Assembly: GCA_024281095.1 (NCBI GenBank)
Contig: JAMXLJ010000138.1
Span: forward strand, 20,888 to 84,887
Direction: 5' to 3'
Length of the DNA stretch: 64,000 bases
Source: Acidimicrobiia bacterium
GTDB lineage: Bacteria; Actinomycetota; Acidimicrobiia; IMCC26256; JAMXLJ01
In this document: positions 28,223-38,039 of the stretch, one piece after another
Layout of the letters: each line of letters opens with the position of its first letter
Numbering within the stretch: the first letter of the stretch is position 1
Translations under genes and position numbers: made by a program
Notes under the pieces: model-generated
Database searches by the model: none
What the model saw: only the letters and a program-made list of their open reading frames with translations
Told to the model about the DNA's origin: nothing

Positions 28223-29617
28223 TCACACCTCGGGATCGTGCCAGCCGCCATGGGACGCGACGAGCCGGTCGGCTTCGGACGGCCCCCACGTGCCCGGCCG
28301 GTACGGGATCGCGGCCGGATGGTCGCGAAGCACGCCGTCAACGACGCGCCACGCAGCCTCGACGCCGTCTTCGCGTGCGAACAGCAGCGGCTCGCCCTCC
28401 ATCGCGTCGCCGATCAACCGCTCGTAGGCCGACATCTCGTCGGGGCCGGCGTTGCAGACGTACAGCTCGAGCGGTTCGCCGACGAAATCCTCGCCGGGCT
28501 TCTTCGCACGCGCGCCCAACGCGATGGCCACGACAGGGTTCAGTCGAAAGCGCAGATAGTTCGTCTTGCCCGGCGGTGGCTCCGAATCGGCGAAGACGCG
28601 CTGCGGTGGCGCCTTGAGCTCGACCATCACCTCGGTGCACGTCACCGGAAGTTTCTTGCCCGTCCGCACGTAGAACGGCACCCCCGACCACCGCCACGAG
28701 TCGATCATGCAACGAGTGGCGAGATACGTCTCGACGTCGGAATCCGGCGCGACGCCGTCTTCGTCGCGGTACCCCTCGAACTGGCCGCGCACGACGTCGT
28801 GCGGCCGCAGGGACCGCATGGCCCGGAACACTTTCTCCTTCTCGTCCCGCAGCGATTCGACACCGCCGCCGACGGGCGGTTCCATCGCGAGGAGCGCGAT
28901 GACCTGGAGCAGGTGGTTCTGCACGACGTCGCGCAACGCGCCGACCTCTTCGTAGAAGCGCCCGCGACCTTCCACGCCGAAGTTCTCCGCCATCGTCACC
29001 TGGACGCTGGCCACGTAATTGCGGTTCCAGACGGGCTCGAGAAAGGAGTTGGCGAAGCGGAAGTACAGGATGTTCTGTACGGGCTCCTTCCCGAGGTAGT
29101 GGTCGATGCGGAACACCTTCGACTCCGAGAAGACCTCGTGAAGCGTCCGGTTGAGAGCCTCGGCCGACGCGAGATCGCGGCCGAAGGGCTTTTCCACGAT
29201 GACCCGACCGTCCTTGGCGCACCCGGACGACCCCAGTGCGTGCACGACGGTGGGAAACAAGCTCGGCGGGATCGCGAGATAGTGCGCGGGGAACCGTGAG
29301 CTGTCGAGCGCCGCATGCAAGCGATCGAAGGTGGCCGGGTCGCGGTAGTCGCCGGTCACGTACGACATCGATGCGGCGAGCTTGTCGAAGGCCGCGCCGT
29401 CGTCGATGCCTCCGCCGAACTGCTCGATCCCGTCACGCGCCCGCTGCCGGAGCTGCTCGATGCTCCAGTCCTCCGACGCGACCCCGATCACGGGCGCGTC
29501 GAGATGGCCGCGCTTCGTCATCGCGTACAACGCGGGGAAGATCTTCTTGTGCGCGAGGTCCCCGGTCGCGCCGTACAGCACGAGGGCATCCGACCGCGGC
29601 ATACCGGTGCGGGTCAT
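28223..29617 (-). CDS. zwf: Glucose-6-phosphate 1-dehydrogenase
   Basis: [33 protein letters not shown]. Confidence 0.97.
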   Translation of the reverse strand: MTRTGMPRSDALVLYGATGDLAHKKIFPALYAMTKRGHLDAPVIGVASEDWSIEQLRQRARDGIEQFGGGIDDGAAFDKLAASMSYVTGDYRDPATFDRLHAALDSSRFPAHYLAIPPSLFPTVVHALGSSGCAKDGRVIVEKPFGRDLASAEALNRTLHEVFSESKVFRIDHYLGKEPVQNILYFRFANSFLEPVWNRNYVASVQVTMAENFGVEGRGRFYEEVGALRDVVQNHLLQVIALLAMEPPVGGGVESLRDEKEKVFRAMRSLRPHDVVRGQFEGYRDEDGVAPDSDVETYLATRCMIDSWRWSGVPFYVRTGKKLPVTCTEVMVELKAPPQRVFADSEPPPGKTNYLRFRLNPVVAIALGARAKKPGEDFVGEPLELYVCNAGPDEMSAYERLIGDAMEGEPLLFAREDGVEAAWRVVDGVLRDHPAAIPYRPGTWGPSEADRLVASHGGWHDPEV

Positions 29618-30633
29618 GCGCCGGCTGCCTTCTCGAGATGGCCGCCGAACTCCTTGCGCATGGCCGACTGCACTCGGTTCGCGAACTCCGCATGTCCCTG
29701 CGACGCGAAGCGGGCGTAGAGCGCGGCTCCGAGCACCTGTGCGGGAACACCCTCCTCGATGGCGGCCTGCATGGTCCACCGCCCTTCGCCCGAGTCGGAT
29801 ACCCGGCCGGAGAACTCTTCGAGCTTGGGCGACTTGTAGAGCGCCGCGGCCGTGAGGTCGAGGAGCCACGATCCGATGACGCTGCCGCGCCGCCACACCT
29901 CGGCCACGGCCGTGGTGTCGATGTCGAAGTGGTAGTACTCCGGGTTCTGGAGTGGTGCTGTCTCGGCGTCGAAGGCTTGTTTGCGGGTGCCCACGTCGGC
30001 ATCGTGCAGGATGGCGAGCCCTTCGGCGAACGCGGCCATGATCCCGTACTCGATGCCGTTGTGAACCATCTTCACGAAGTGGCCCGCCCCGTGCTCGCCG
30101 CAGTGGAGGTACCCGAACTCCTCCGGGGCCGGTTCCCCGTCGCGCCCCGGCGTACGCGGGGCGGTGTCGACGCCGGGTGACAGCGTGCGGAAGATCGGGT
30201 CGAGGTGGGACACGGTCTCGTTCTCTCCACCGATCATCAGGCAGAAGCCACGCTCGAGCCCGAACACGCCGCCGCTCGTACCCACGTCGACGTAGTGGAT
30301 GCCCTTCGCGTCAAGCTCCTTCGCCCGCTTGATGTCGTCGCGGTAATAGGAGTTACCGCCGTCGATGAGGATGTCGTCACGGGAGAGGAGATCGGAGAGC
30401 TTGTCCACCATCTCGCTGACGAACGCGGCGGGCAGCATCATCCACGCCGCACGCGGCTGCGTGAGCTTCCCGACGAAGTCTTCGAGCGACGACGAGCCGG
30501 TCGCACCCTCGTCCGCGAGCATCTTCACGGTTGCCGGGTTGACGTCGAACACGACGCATTCGTGACCGTCGCGCATCAACCGTCGCACGAGATTCGCGCC
30601 CATCCTTCCGAGGCCGATCATTCCGAGCTGCAC
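29614..30633 (-). CDS. gnd: 6-phosphogluconate dehydrogenase (decarboxylating)
   Basis: [37 protein letters not shown]. Confidence 0.95.
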   Translation of the reverse strand: MQLGMIGLGRMGANLVRRLMRDGHECVVFDVNPATVKMLADEGATGSSSLEDFVGKLTQPRAAWMMLPAAFVSEMVDKLSDLLSRDDILIDGGNSYYRDDIKRAKELDAKGIHYVDVGTSGGVFGLERGFCLMIGGENETVSHLDPIFRTLSPGVDTAPRTPGRDGEPAPEEFGYLHCGEHGAGHFVKMVHNGIEYGIMAAFAEGLAILHDADVGTRKQAFDAETAPLQNPEYYHFDIDTTAVAEVWRRGSVIGSWLLDLTAAALYKSPKLEEFSGRVSDSGEGRWTMQAAIEEGVPAQVLGAALYARFASQGHAEFANRVQSAMRKEFGGHLEKAAGA

Positions 30634-30635
30634 GT

Positions 30636-32285
30636 TCAAACCTCCCGGTTGTCGGAACCGCCGCCCGTTCGTCGCTCGCGGTACCGGCGGATGAGCGCGT
30701 TGGTGGAGCTGTCGTGACGGAGTGGGGCATCGGGATCCTGGAGCTCCGGCACGATGCGCGACGCGAGCACCTTGCCGAGCTCCACGCCCCATTGGTCGAA
30801 CGAGTTGATCCCCCACACGGTGCCCTGCGTGAACACCTTGTGCTCGTACGTCGCGACGAGCTGCCCCAGCGTGTAGGGCGTCAGACGGTCTGCGAGCAGC
30901 GTCGTCGTCGGCCGGTTGCCGGGAAACGTCCGGTGCCGCGCGAGTTGCGGGTCGACGCCTTCCGCGGCGACCTCGCGCTCCGTCTTGCCGAACGCCAGGG
31001 CCTCGGTCTGCGCGAGGAAATTTGCCATCAGCAGGTCGTGATGATCGCCGACCGGGTCGTTGGGCTGCACGAACCCGATGAAGTCGCACGGCACGAGCCT
31101 CGTGCCCTGGTGTATCAACTGGTAGAAGGCGTGCTGGCCGTTCGTTCCCGGCTGACCCCACACGACCGGGCCGGTGTCCACGTCGACGGGCGAGCCGTCG
31201 AGGCGCACCGACTTGCCGTTGCTCTCCATGTCCAGCTGCTGCAGGTAGGCGGGAAAGCGCTCGAGGTGCTGGCTGTACGGCAGCACTGCGTGCGTCTCGG
31301 CACCGAAGAAATCGATGTACCAGACGCCGATCAGGCCCATGAGGACCGGAAGGTTGCGCTCGAACGGCTCCGCGCGAAAGTGCACGTCCACCGCGTGGAA
31401 CCCGTCGAGCATCTCGCGGAAGTGCTCGGGGCCTATTGCGACCATGAGCGACAGGCCCACGGCCGAGTCCATCGAGTACCGGCCGCCCACCCAGTCCCAG
31501 AAGCCGAACATGTTCCGGGGGTCGATGCCGAACTCCTCCACCTTCTCGGCGTTCGTCGACACCGCGACGAAATGTCGCTCCACCGCGTCCTCGTCGAGTG
31601 CGGCGACCAACCAGTCCCGCGCCGCGCGCGCGTTGGCAAGCGTCTCCAACGTCGTAAACGTCTTGGAGCACACGATGAACAGCGTCTCGGCGGGATCGAG
31701 ATCGCGAAGTGCCTCGGTGATGTCGGCACCGTCGACGTTCGACACGAACCGGAACGTCATGTCACGCCGGCTGAAGTCCTGCAGCGCCTTGTACGCCATC
31801 GCGGGGCCGAGATCGGATCCCCCGATGCCGATGTTGACCACGTTCCGAATGGGAAGCCCGGTCGCGCCTCGCCACTCCGCCGAGCGGACCTTGTCGCTGA
31901 ACTGGCCCATCCGGTCGAGCACGTCGTGAACCTCGGCCACTACGTCGACGCCGTCCACCACGATCGACTCCGTGCGCGGCGCACGGAGAGCGACATGGAG
32001 CACCGGGCGGTTCTCGGTGACGTTGATGCGCGCGCCCGCGAACATCTCGTCGATCCGGGTTCGAAGGCCTACGGCCTCCGCGAGTGCGCACAGCTTGCGG
32101 ATCGTCTCGACAGTCAGGCGGTGCTTCGAGTAGTCGAAGTACAGGCCGTCGAACGTGAGCGCCATCCGTTCGCCCCGCGACGGGTCCGTGGCGAACAGGT
32201 CGCGGAGATGCACGTTGCGTATCGCGGCGAAGTGGTCCCTCAGTGCGTGCCACTCGGGCGTCTGATGAAGGGGGGTGTCTGTCAC
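30636..32285 (-). CDS. pgi: Glucose-6-phosphate isomerase
   Basis: [41 protein letters not shown]. Confidence 0.97.
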   Translation of the reverse strand: MTDTPLHQTPEWHALRDHFAAIRNVHLRDLFATDPSRGERMALTFDGLYFDYSKHRLTVETIRKLCALAEAVGLRTRIDEMFAGARINVTENRPVLHVALRAPRTESIVVDGVDVVAEVHDVLDRMGQFSDKVRSAEWRGATGLPIRNVVNIGIGGSDLGPAMAYKALQDFSRRDMTFRFVSNVDGADITEALRDLDPAETLFIVCSKTFTTLETLANARAARDWLVAALDEDAVERHFVAVSTNAEKVEEFGIDPRNMFGFWDWVGGRYSMDSAVGLSLMVAIGPEHFREMLDGFHAVDVHFRAEPFERNLPVLMGLIGVWYIDFFGAETHAVLPYSQHLERFPAYLQQLDMESNGKSVRLDGSPVDVDTGPVVWGQPGTNGQHAFYQLIHQGTRLVPCDFIGFVQPNDPVGDHHDLLMANFLAQTEALAFGKTEREVAAEGVDPQLARHRTFPGNRPTTTLLADRLTPYTLGQLVATYEHKVFTQGTVWGINSFDQWGVELGKVLASRIVPELQDPDAPLRHDSSTNALIRRYRERRTGGGSDNREV

Positions 32286-32430
32286 GAGCTACTCCTGCGC
32301 GGGGGTGTCCACAGCCTTGCGCATGAGGCGACCCTGTGCGGTCGCGTGGCCGGGTCGGCACTGCCAGGGCTCTCGCCGAGTTGCCCGGGTATCCCTCGCT
32401 TTGGTGGGCGGGGCGGCGAAACTGCGCCGC

Positions 32431-33336
32431 GTGCGGGAGCGACGCCTGCAGCTGCGACATCCACTCGATCTGGCCCTCACGCTCGGACCGCTGCAGCGAG
32501 GTCGGTTCGACCCGTGCACCAGGGTCACGCCACGCGAGGTGTGGCGCGCGACGGGCACGCCGGCGGGCGCGGTCGCCGTGCGCATCCGCCACGAGGGTGG
32601 CGTCGTGGTCGCGACGGTCTGGGGGTCCGGCGGAGCGTGGGCCCTGGAGCAGCTGCCACGGCTGCTCGGCCTGCACGACGACCCGGCCGTGTTCGAACCG
32701 CGTGACCCGCTGCTGCGCGAGCTCCACAGGCGGCATCCCGGCCTTCGCCTCGGTGCGACCGATCAGGTGATCGAAGCGCTCGTCGCGTCGGTGATCGAGC
32801 AACGCGTCACGTCGGTCGAGGCCCATCGCAGCTACGCGCGCCTCGTGCGCCGGCACGGCACGCGGGCTCCCGGGCCTGCCGCGGCGCGGGGCATGTACGT
32901 CCCGCCCGCGCCCGAGCAGCTCGCGGGCATGCCGTACTGGGCGTATCACCCGCTGGGGATCGAGCGCTCCCGCGCCGAGACGATCCGGCGTGCATGCACG
33001 CGTGCATCCGGGCTCGCCCGTCTCGGCTGCCGCGAGTCCGATGTCGTGCACCGTTCGCTGCGGTCGTTGCGCGGTGTCGGCCCGTGGACCGCGGCCGAGG
33101 TCGCCGCGGTAGCCCTCGGCGACCCGGATGCGGTGAGCGTGGGCGACTACCACCTGCCGCACCAGGTGGCGTGGGCGCTCGCCGGCGAGGCCCGGAGCGA
33201 CGACGAGCGGATGCTGGAGCTGCTCGAGCCCTACCGGGGGCAGCGGGCGCGCGTGGTTCGGCTGATCACACTGGCCGGCCTCGGCCCCGCGCGGCGTACC
33301 CCGCGGGCGCGCCTGCGCGCGATCGAGCACATCTGA
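32431..33336 (+). CDS. HhH-GPD DNA glycosylase (AlkA-like); start uncertain
   Basis: LRGVGPWTAAEVAAVALGDPDAVSVGDYHL. Confidence 0.85.
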   Translation: MRERRLQLRHPLDLALTLGPLQRGRFDPCTRVTPREVWRATGTPAGAVAVRIRHEGGVVVATVWGSGGAWALEQLPRLLGLHDDPAVFEPRDPLLRELHRRHPGLRLGATDQVIEALVASVIEQRVTSVEAHRSYARLVRRHGTRAPGPAAARGMYVPPAPEQLAGMPYWAYHPLGIERSRAETIRRACTRASGLARLGCRESDVVHRSLRSLRGVGPWTAAEVAAVALGDPDAVSVGDYHLPHQVAWALAGEARSDDERMLELLEPYRGQRARVVRLITLAGLGPARRTPRARLRAIEHI

Positions 33337-33363
33337 GCCGGCGCCGCCTACGACGCGCGCCAG

Positions 33364-33729
33364 TTACTCCGGCGGTTCGCTCAGCGGCGTGCGCCCGGCG
33401 AAGCCGTCCTCGGGCCAATGCCACCAGTCCACGGCAGGCTCGCCGACGATCCAGCACAGCCAGTACTCGCGGCCGCTCGGGGCGATCGCGGGGAAGTCGA
33501 CGAGCCCGCGGTCGACGTCGCGCAGCACGATGCCGTCACGGCGCAGTTCCTCGAGCAGCGGGCCGATTCGCGTGTCGACTGCTGCCTCGCCCTGTCCGTT
33601 CGACGAGCCGTTGCCGGAGACCCGGCCGGCGCGCTCACGTGTCGCAGCGACGACCTCGCGGATGCGCTCGACGATCGCATGGACGCGTTCCAGCGCGCCG
33701 TTCGCCTCGTCGACGGTCCAGAACCGCAT
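33364..33729 (-). CDS. DUF2203-family protein
   Basis: FTVDEAN-like start, GIVLRDVDRGLVDFPAI, YWLCWIVGEPAVDWWH. Confidence 0.85.
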   Translation of the reverse strand: MRFWTVDEANGALERVHAIVERIREVVAATRERAGRVSGNGSSNGQGEAAVDTRIGPLLEELRRDGIVLRDVDRGLVDFPAIAPSGREYWLCWIVGEPAVDWWHWPEDGFAGRTPLSEPPE

Positions 33730-33807
33730 CACTCCGACGATAGGACCCTGAACCGGCACGGGTATACGCAGGGGGCGCGCGCACGGACGCCGGTACGATG
33801 CCCGGTC

Positions 33808-34746
33808 GTGAGTCGCGTCGCGTACTTCGGCCCCCGGGGCACCTTCACCGAGGAGGCCGTCCTCACCCAACCCGATCTGGCGGGCGAGGAGATGCTCCCA
33901 TTGGCAACCGTGCCTCAGGTCATGGCTGCGGTCGAGCGCGGCGACGCGCACCACGGCGTCGTGCCGATCGAGAACATGATCGAAGGCTCGGTGTCGGTCA
34001 CCCTCGACACGCTCGCGTTCGAGAGCGATCTGCTGATCCAGCGCGAGATCGATCTGCCGATCGTCCTCCACCTCTGCGCCCGTCCCGAGACCCGCCTCTC
34101 CGACGTCCGCACGGTGCTGTCGCACCCGCACGCGCACGCGCAGTGCCGCGTGTGGATGAGCCGGAAGCTTCCCGACGCCGAGCTCGTGGCCGCGAACTCG
34201 ACCGCGGACGCAGCCCGCCAGGTCGCGCGGTCGAAGCGCACGGACAGGGCCGCGATCGGCACCGCGTTCGCGGCCCGGCTCTACGGCCTGGAGCTGCTCG
34301 CGAGCGAGATCGAGGACCACCCGGAGAACCAGACCCGCTTCGTGCTTCTCGGCCGTGGCGTCCCTGCGCCCACCGGTCACGACAAGACCTCGATCGTGTG
34401 CTTCCAGCGTGTCGACAAGCCCGGATCGCTGCTGTCGATCCTGCAGGAATTCGCGGCGCGGGGCATCAACCTCACGAAGCTCGAGTCACGCCCCACCAAG
34501 CAGGGCCTCGGCGAGTACTGCTTCTTCATCGACGCGGCGGGGCACATCGCCGACGAGGTCGTGGCCGACTGCCTGCGTGCGCTCGCGGCGCGGCAGGCGG
34601 AAGTGAAGTTCCTCGGCTCGTACCCGGTCGCGGGTGAGGAGGAGGCCCACGCGCGCCGCACGGCCGTGTCCAAGGCCGAACGGGCTGCGGCCCGATGGAT
34701 GCAGGAACTGCGCGAGCAGATCCGTCCGGAGCAGGCGCCGTCGTGA
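33808..34746 (+). CDS. pheA: Prephenate dehydratase
   Basis: VAYFGPRGTFTEEAV; VPIENMIEGSVSVTLD; ACT domain KTSIVCFQRVDKPGSLLSIL, LESRPTK. Confidence 0.96.
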   Translation: MSRVAYFGPRGTFTEEAVLTQPDLAGEEMLPLATVPQVMAAVERGDAHHGVVPIENMIEGSVSVTLDTLAFESDLLIQREIDLPIVLHLCARPETRLSDVRTVLSHPHAHAQCRVWMSRKLPDAELVAANSTADAARQVARSKRTDRAAIGTAFAARLYGLELLASEIEDHPENQTRFVLLGRGVPAPTGHDKTSIVCFQRVDKPGSLLSILQEFAARGINLTKLESRPTKQGLGEYCFFIDAAGHIADEVVADCLRALAARQAEVKFLGSYPVAGEEEAHARRTAVSKAERAAARWMQELREQIRPEQAPS

Positions 34747-35996
34747 TCGACCTGCGCCGGCTTCGAACCGAGCCGGAGTACCGACGTGGCATCGAGCGCA
34801 AACGGGTGCGTCCCGGCCTGATCGACGAAGTGCTCGAGGCCGACGACGAGCGCCGGCGCCTGCAGACCGAGGTTCAGAAGCTGCGCGAACGGCAGAACGC
34901 CGCTTCGAAGCGGATCGGCAAGGCGCCACCCGACGAGCGTCCCGCGCTCATCGAGGCTGCCGCGGCGCTGAAGGAGGAGCTCGCTGCGCTCGAGCCCCGG
35001 CTCGCGGAAGCCGAAGCGCGTGTGAGCTCGCTCGTGCTCCAGTTGCCGAACCCGGCCGACCCGCGTGTGCCCGACGGCGGCGAGGAGGACTCGGTGGTGT
35101 TGCGGGAGGTCGGCGCGCCGACGCCCGCGCCCGCGCTCGATCACGCCACGTTCGGCGCCGTGATGGGTTTCGTCGACACCGAACGGGCCGCGGAGATCAG
35201 CGGATCGCGCTTCGCCTACTTGCTGCGCGAAGGCGCGTTGCTCGAGCTCGCCCTCGTGCAGTGGGTGATGTCGCGCCTCGTCGCGGAAGGCTTCACGCCG
35301 GCCATCCCGCCGGTGTTGGTGCGCGAGTCGACCATGGAGGAAGCGGGGTTCTTCCCCACCGACCGCAACCAGGTGTACGAGGTCGACGGGGGCGAGCTGT
35401 TCCTCGTCGGCACGTCGGAAGTGCCGTTGTCGGGCCTGCATCGGCGTGAGACCCTCGACGCGTCGGCTCTGCCCCTGCGCTACGGCGGGTTCTCCACGTG
35501 CTTCCGCCGGGAAGCGGGCACGTACGGCAAGGACACGCGCGGCATCTTCCGGGTGCACCAGTTCGACAAGGTCGAGATGTTCTCTTACGCGGATCCCGAG
35601 CATTCGTGGGACGAGATGGACACGCTTCTCGCGATCGAGGAGTCGATCGTCGGCGGCTTGGGCCTGCCGTACCGCATCGTCGACATCGCCGCCGGAGACC
35701 TCGGCCCGGCCGCGGCGCGCAAGTTCGACATCGAGGTGTGGCTGCCCTCCGAGCAGCGCTACCGCGAGCTGACGAGTTGCTCGAACTACCTCGACTACTC
35801 GGCCCGGCGTCTCGGCACGCGCGTGCGCGACGACGGTGACACGAGGCTGGTCCACACGCTCAACGGCACCGCCTGCGCGGTGGGGCGCACGCTGCTGTTC
35901 CTCTTCGAGCACTACCAGCAACCCGACGGCGCTTTCGTGGTGCCAGACGTGTTACGCCCGTACACAGGGTTCGAACGCGTCGAGCCGCGCGGCTGA
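34743..35996 (+). CDS. serS: Seryl-tRNA synthetase
   Basis: Coiled-coil arm; class II motifs STCFRREAGTYGKDTRGIFRVHQFDKVEMF, TSCSNYLDYSARR. Confidence 0.97.
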   Translation: MIDLRRLRTEPEYRRGIERKRVRPGLIDEVLEADDERRRLQTEVQKLRERQNAASKRIGKAPPDERPALIEAAAALKEELAALEPRLAEAEARVSSLVLQLPNPADPRVPDGGEEDSVVLREVGAPTPAPALDHATFGAVMGFVDTERAAEISGSRFAYLLREGALLELALVQWVMSRLVAEGFTPAIPPVLVRESTMEEAGFFPTDRNQVYEVDGGELFLVGTSEVPLSGLHRRETLDASALPLRYGGFSTCFRREAGTYGKDTRGIFRVHQFDKVEMFSYADPEHSWDEMDTLLAIEESIVGGLGLPYRIVDIAAGDLGPAAARKFDIEVWLPSEQRYRELTSCSNYLDYSARRLGTRVRDDGDTRLVHTLNGTACAVGRTLLFLFEHYQQPDGAFVVPDVLRPYTGFERVEPRG

Positions 35997-36047
35997 CGAG
36001 CGGTGCGCACGACCCGGCGCCGGCGCGCCCCCGCTACCCTCGTGCGC

Positions 36048-36133
36048 GGAGGGATGCCGGAGTGGCCGAACGGGGGAGTCTTGAAAACTCTTGAGCGAGA
36101 GCTCCGCGGGTTCGAATCCCGCTCCCTCCGCCA
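36048..36133 (+). tRNA. tRNA-Ser (anticodon TGA)
   Basis: GGAGGGA...TCCCTCC acceptor, CTTGAAA anticodon loop, long variable arm, encoded CCA. Confidence 0.94.
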
Positions 36134-36163
36134 GGGGGTTGTCGGGCCGGCGGTGATGGCCGC

Positions 36164-36643
36164 GTGAGCGGCGTGCGCGACATCCCCAGGGTGCACACGC
36201 CACCGGGCGGCTACGGCACCGAGATGCCGCCGCCGGTGCTCGCCGGGTGTACCGATCCGTTGCCCTCGGGCGCGCCGGACCTGCGCGGGACATGGAAGGT
36301 CACCGATGCTCGATCCGATGGTGGGCCGCTCGCGGCCGACCATCCGATCTGGCAACACGTCGAACGCATCGAGCAGGCGGGCGATCGCGCCGTCATCACC
36401 GCCGGCGGTGTGATTCACGACATGGTCGCCGACGGCACGTTCGAGCACGGTGTCGACGATGTGATGGCGCTCGACCTGACGACGCGCATCAACGTCGCCG
36501 CGTCCTACGAGGACGGCGTGTTGGTGTTGCGCCCGCGCGACATGCCCGGTTTCGAAGTGCGACGTTTCCGCGAGGGTCCCGAGCTCGTGTGGCAGTACGG
36601 CCCGTTCTTCACGACCCGCAGCGTCCGGATCGCCGACGCCTGA
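36164..36643 (+). CDS. Hypothetical protein
   Basis: Complete ORF; lipocalin-like strand-rich sequence (LRGTWKVTDARSDGG...). Confidence 0.6.
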   Translation: MSGVRDIPRVHTPPGGYGTEMPPPVLAGCTDPLPSGAPDLRGTWKVTDARSDGGPLAADHPIWQHVERIEQAGDRAVITAGGVIHDMVADGTFEHGVDDVMALDLTTRINVAASYEDGVLVLRPRDMPGFEVRRFREGPELVWQYGPFFTTRSVRIADA

Positions 36644-36697
36644 GGCGCTCGCCGGCGCTCAGTCCGCCGCCCGGACGTGCACGGTCGGTGCCGCCCG

Positions 36698-37411
36698 CTA
36701 CAACAGGCCGACCCGAGGCGCGCACCCCCAGCCCGTGTACCCGAAGCGCGCTCGTACGCGTTCGGCTACGACGATCTGTTGGTCACGCGTCGCGAGGCCG
36801 GCGTTCGACGCGAAGTCTCCTCCGCCGAAGTCGTTCCATGTGCCGTTGTAGAAGCCGAGGCCACCGGAGAAGCGCGAACCGCGCATGCTCCAGTTGCCGC
36901 CGGTCTCACATTGCGCGAGCCGGTCCCACACTGCATCACGCGCGCGACGCGCGATCGCAGTTTCGGCGTCGCGCGCGACAGCTGCTTCGTGCGCGGCAGC
37001 AAGCTGCATACGGATCGCGTGGTCTGTCGACATCGCGCGTCCCTGCGGATCCCGCGACAAGCTCTCGCGCGTCGGCGCGGAGAGCGCGTTCGCGAGCGCG
37101 ACATCGTTCAAGACCTCGGGATGGACGCGCGCCGGACGCGCCGGACGCGCCGCGCTGCCGGATGCGCCGGCCGCCATCGTGAACGCGACCGACCCGGCAA
37201 CGGCGGCCGCGCAACAAACGGACACGACCGTCACATTGTTCCGATGTCGCCGGCGGCGACGCGATCGTGACGTCGGTCTGGTGCGGGAACGAGCGTGGCG
37301 GGAAGACCGCGAACCGTGCGGGTCACCGTGAACCTGAACCTCTTGCTCACGGTTGGCCGAGCGGCGCTGACGGGCCGAAAATGACCCGCGCGTGGACGTC
37401 GTGGACTGCAT
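36698..37411 (-). CDS. Resuscitation-promoting-factor/transglycosylase-like protein
   Basis: C-terminal AVWDRLAQCETGGNWSMRGSRFSGGLGFYNGTWNDFGG...DQQIVVAERV; basic N-terminus then TM. Confidence 0.85.
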   Translation of the reverse strand: MQSTTSTRGSFSARQRRSANREQEVQVHGDPHGSRSSRHARSRTRPTSRSRRRRRHRNNVTVVSVCCAAAVAGSVAFTMAAGASGSAARPARPARVHPEVLNDVALANALSAPTRESLSRDPQGRAMSTDHAIRMQLAAAHEAAVARDAETAIARRARDAVWDRLAQCETGGNWSMRGSRFSGGLGFYNGTWNDFGGGDFASNAGLATRDQQIVVAERVRARFGYTGWGCAPRVGLL

Positions 37412-37495
37412 GCAGTGGGTCTCCTTGCTCCGGGGTCCGGAATCGGGCCGGCCGAGTCTCCGTTCACCGCGCCATCGCTCGCCTCGGAGGGAACG

Positions 37496-37984
37496 ATGTG
37501 GGTGACGGCGATGGGCGATACCCATGTCCGCAGGGGGAGAAACCGTCGATTGCCGGAATTGCTCTGCGAATCGCTCGCGCGGGCGGACGCGGTGCTCCAC
37601 GCGGGCGACGTGCTCACGAGCGAGCTGCTCGAAGAGCTCGCATCGTACGCGCCCGTCTATGCCGTGCTCGGAAACAACGACCACGAGCTCGTCGGTGTCT
37701 TGCCGGAGACCCGTCGCGTCACCTTGGACGGTGTGGACGTCGCGATGGTGCACGATCCGGGCCCACGCGCCGGACGCGTCGCGCGTCTGCATCGTCGATT
37801 CCCCGACGCGGATGTCGTCGTGTTCGGCCACACGCACGAACCGTGCGAGCAGACCGGCATCGACGGCCAGCTGCTCTTCAATCCGGGGTCACCCACGCAA
37901 CGGCGGCGACAACCGTTTCACACGTTCGGCGAGCTCGAGTTCCGCAACGGACGCATCGTGTCGCACCAAATCGTCCGCGCCTGA
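37496..37984 (+). CDS. YfcE-type metallophosphoesterase
   Basis: GDTHVRRG, LHAGDV, GNND, FGHTHEP, NPGSPTQRR. Confidence 0.93.
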   Translation: MWVTAMGDTHVRRGRNRRLPELLCESLARADAVLHAGDVLTSELLEELASYAPVYAVLGNNDHELVGVLPETRRVTLDGVDVAMVHDPGPRAGRVARLHRRFPDADVVVFGHTHEPCEQTGIDGQLLFNPGSPTQRRRQPFHTFGELEFRNGRIVSHQIVRA

Positions 37985-38039
37985 CCGAAGTCGAAGTCGG
38001 GATGAGCGCGGCCGGTTAGCCTCGGATCACGATGAAGGA

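Noticed and set aside
37120-37160. Short tandem CGCGCCGGACGCGCCGGACGCGCC repeat
   Set aside because: In-frame Arg/Pro/Ala-rich segment after the TM of the Rpf-like protein; only about two units.
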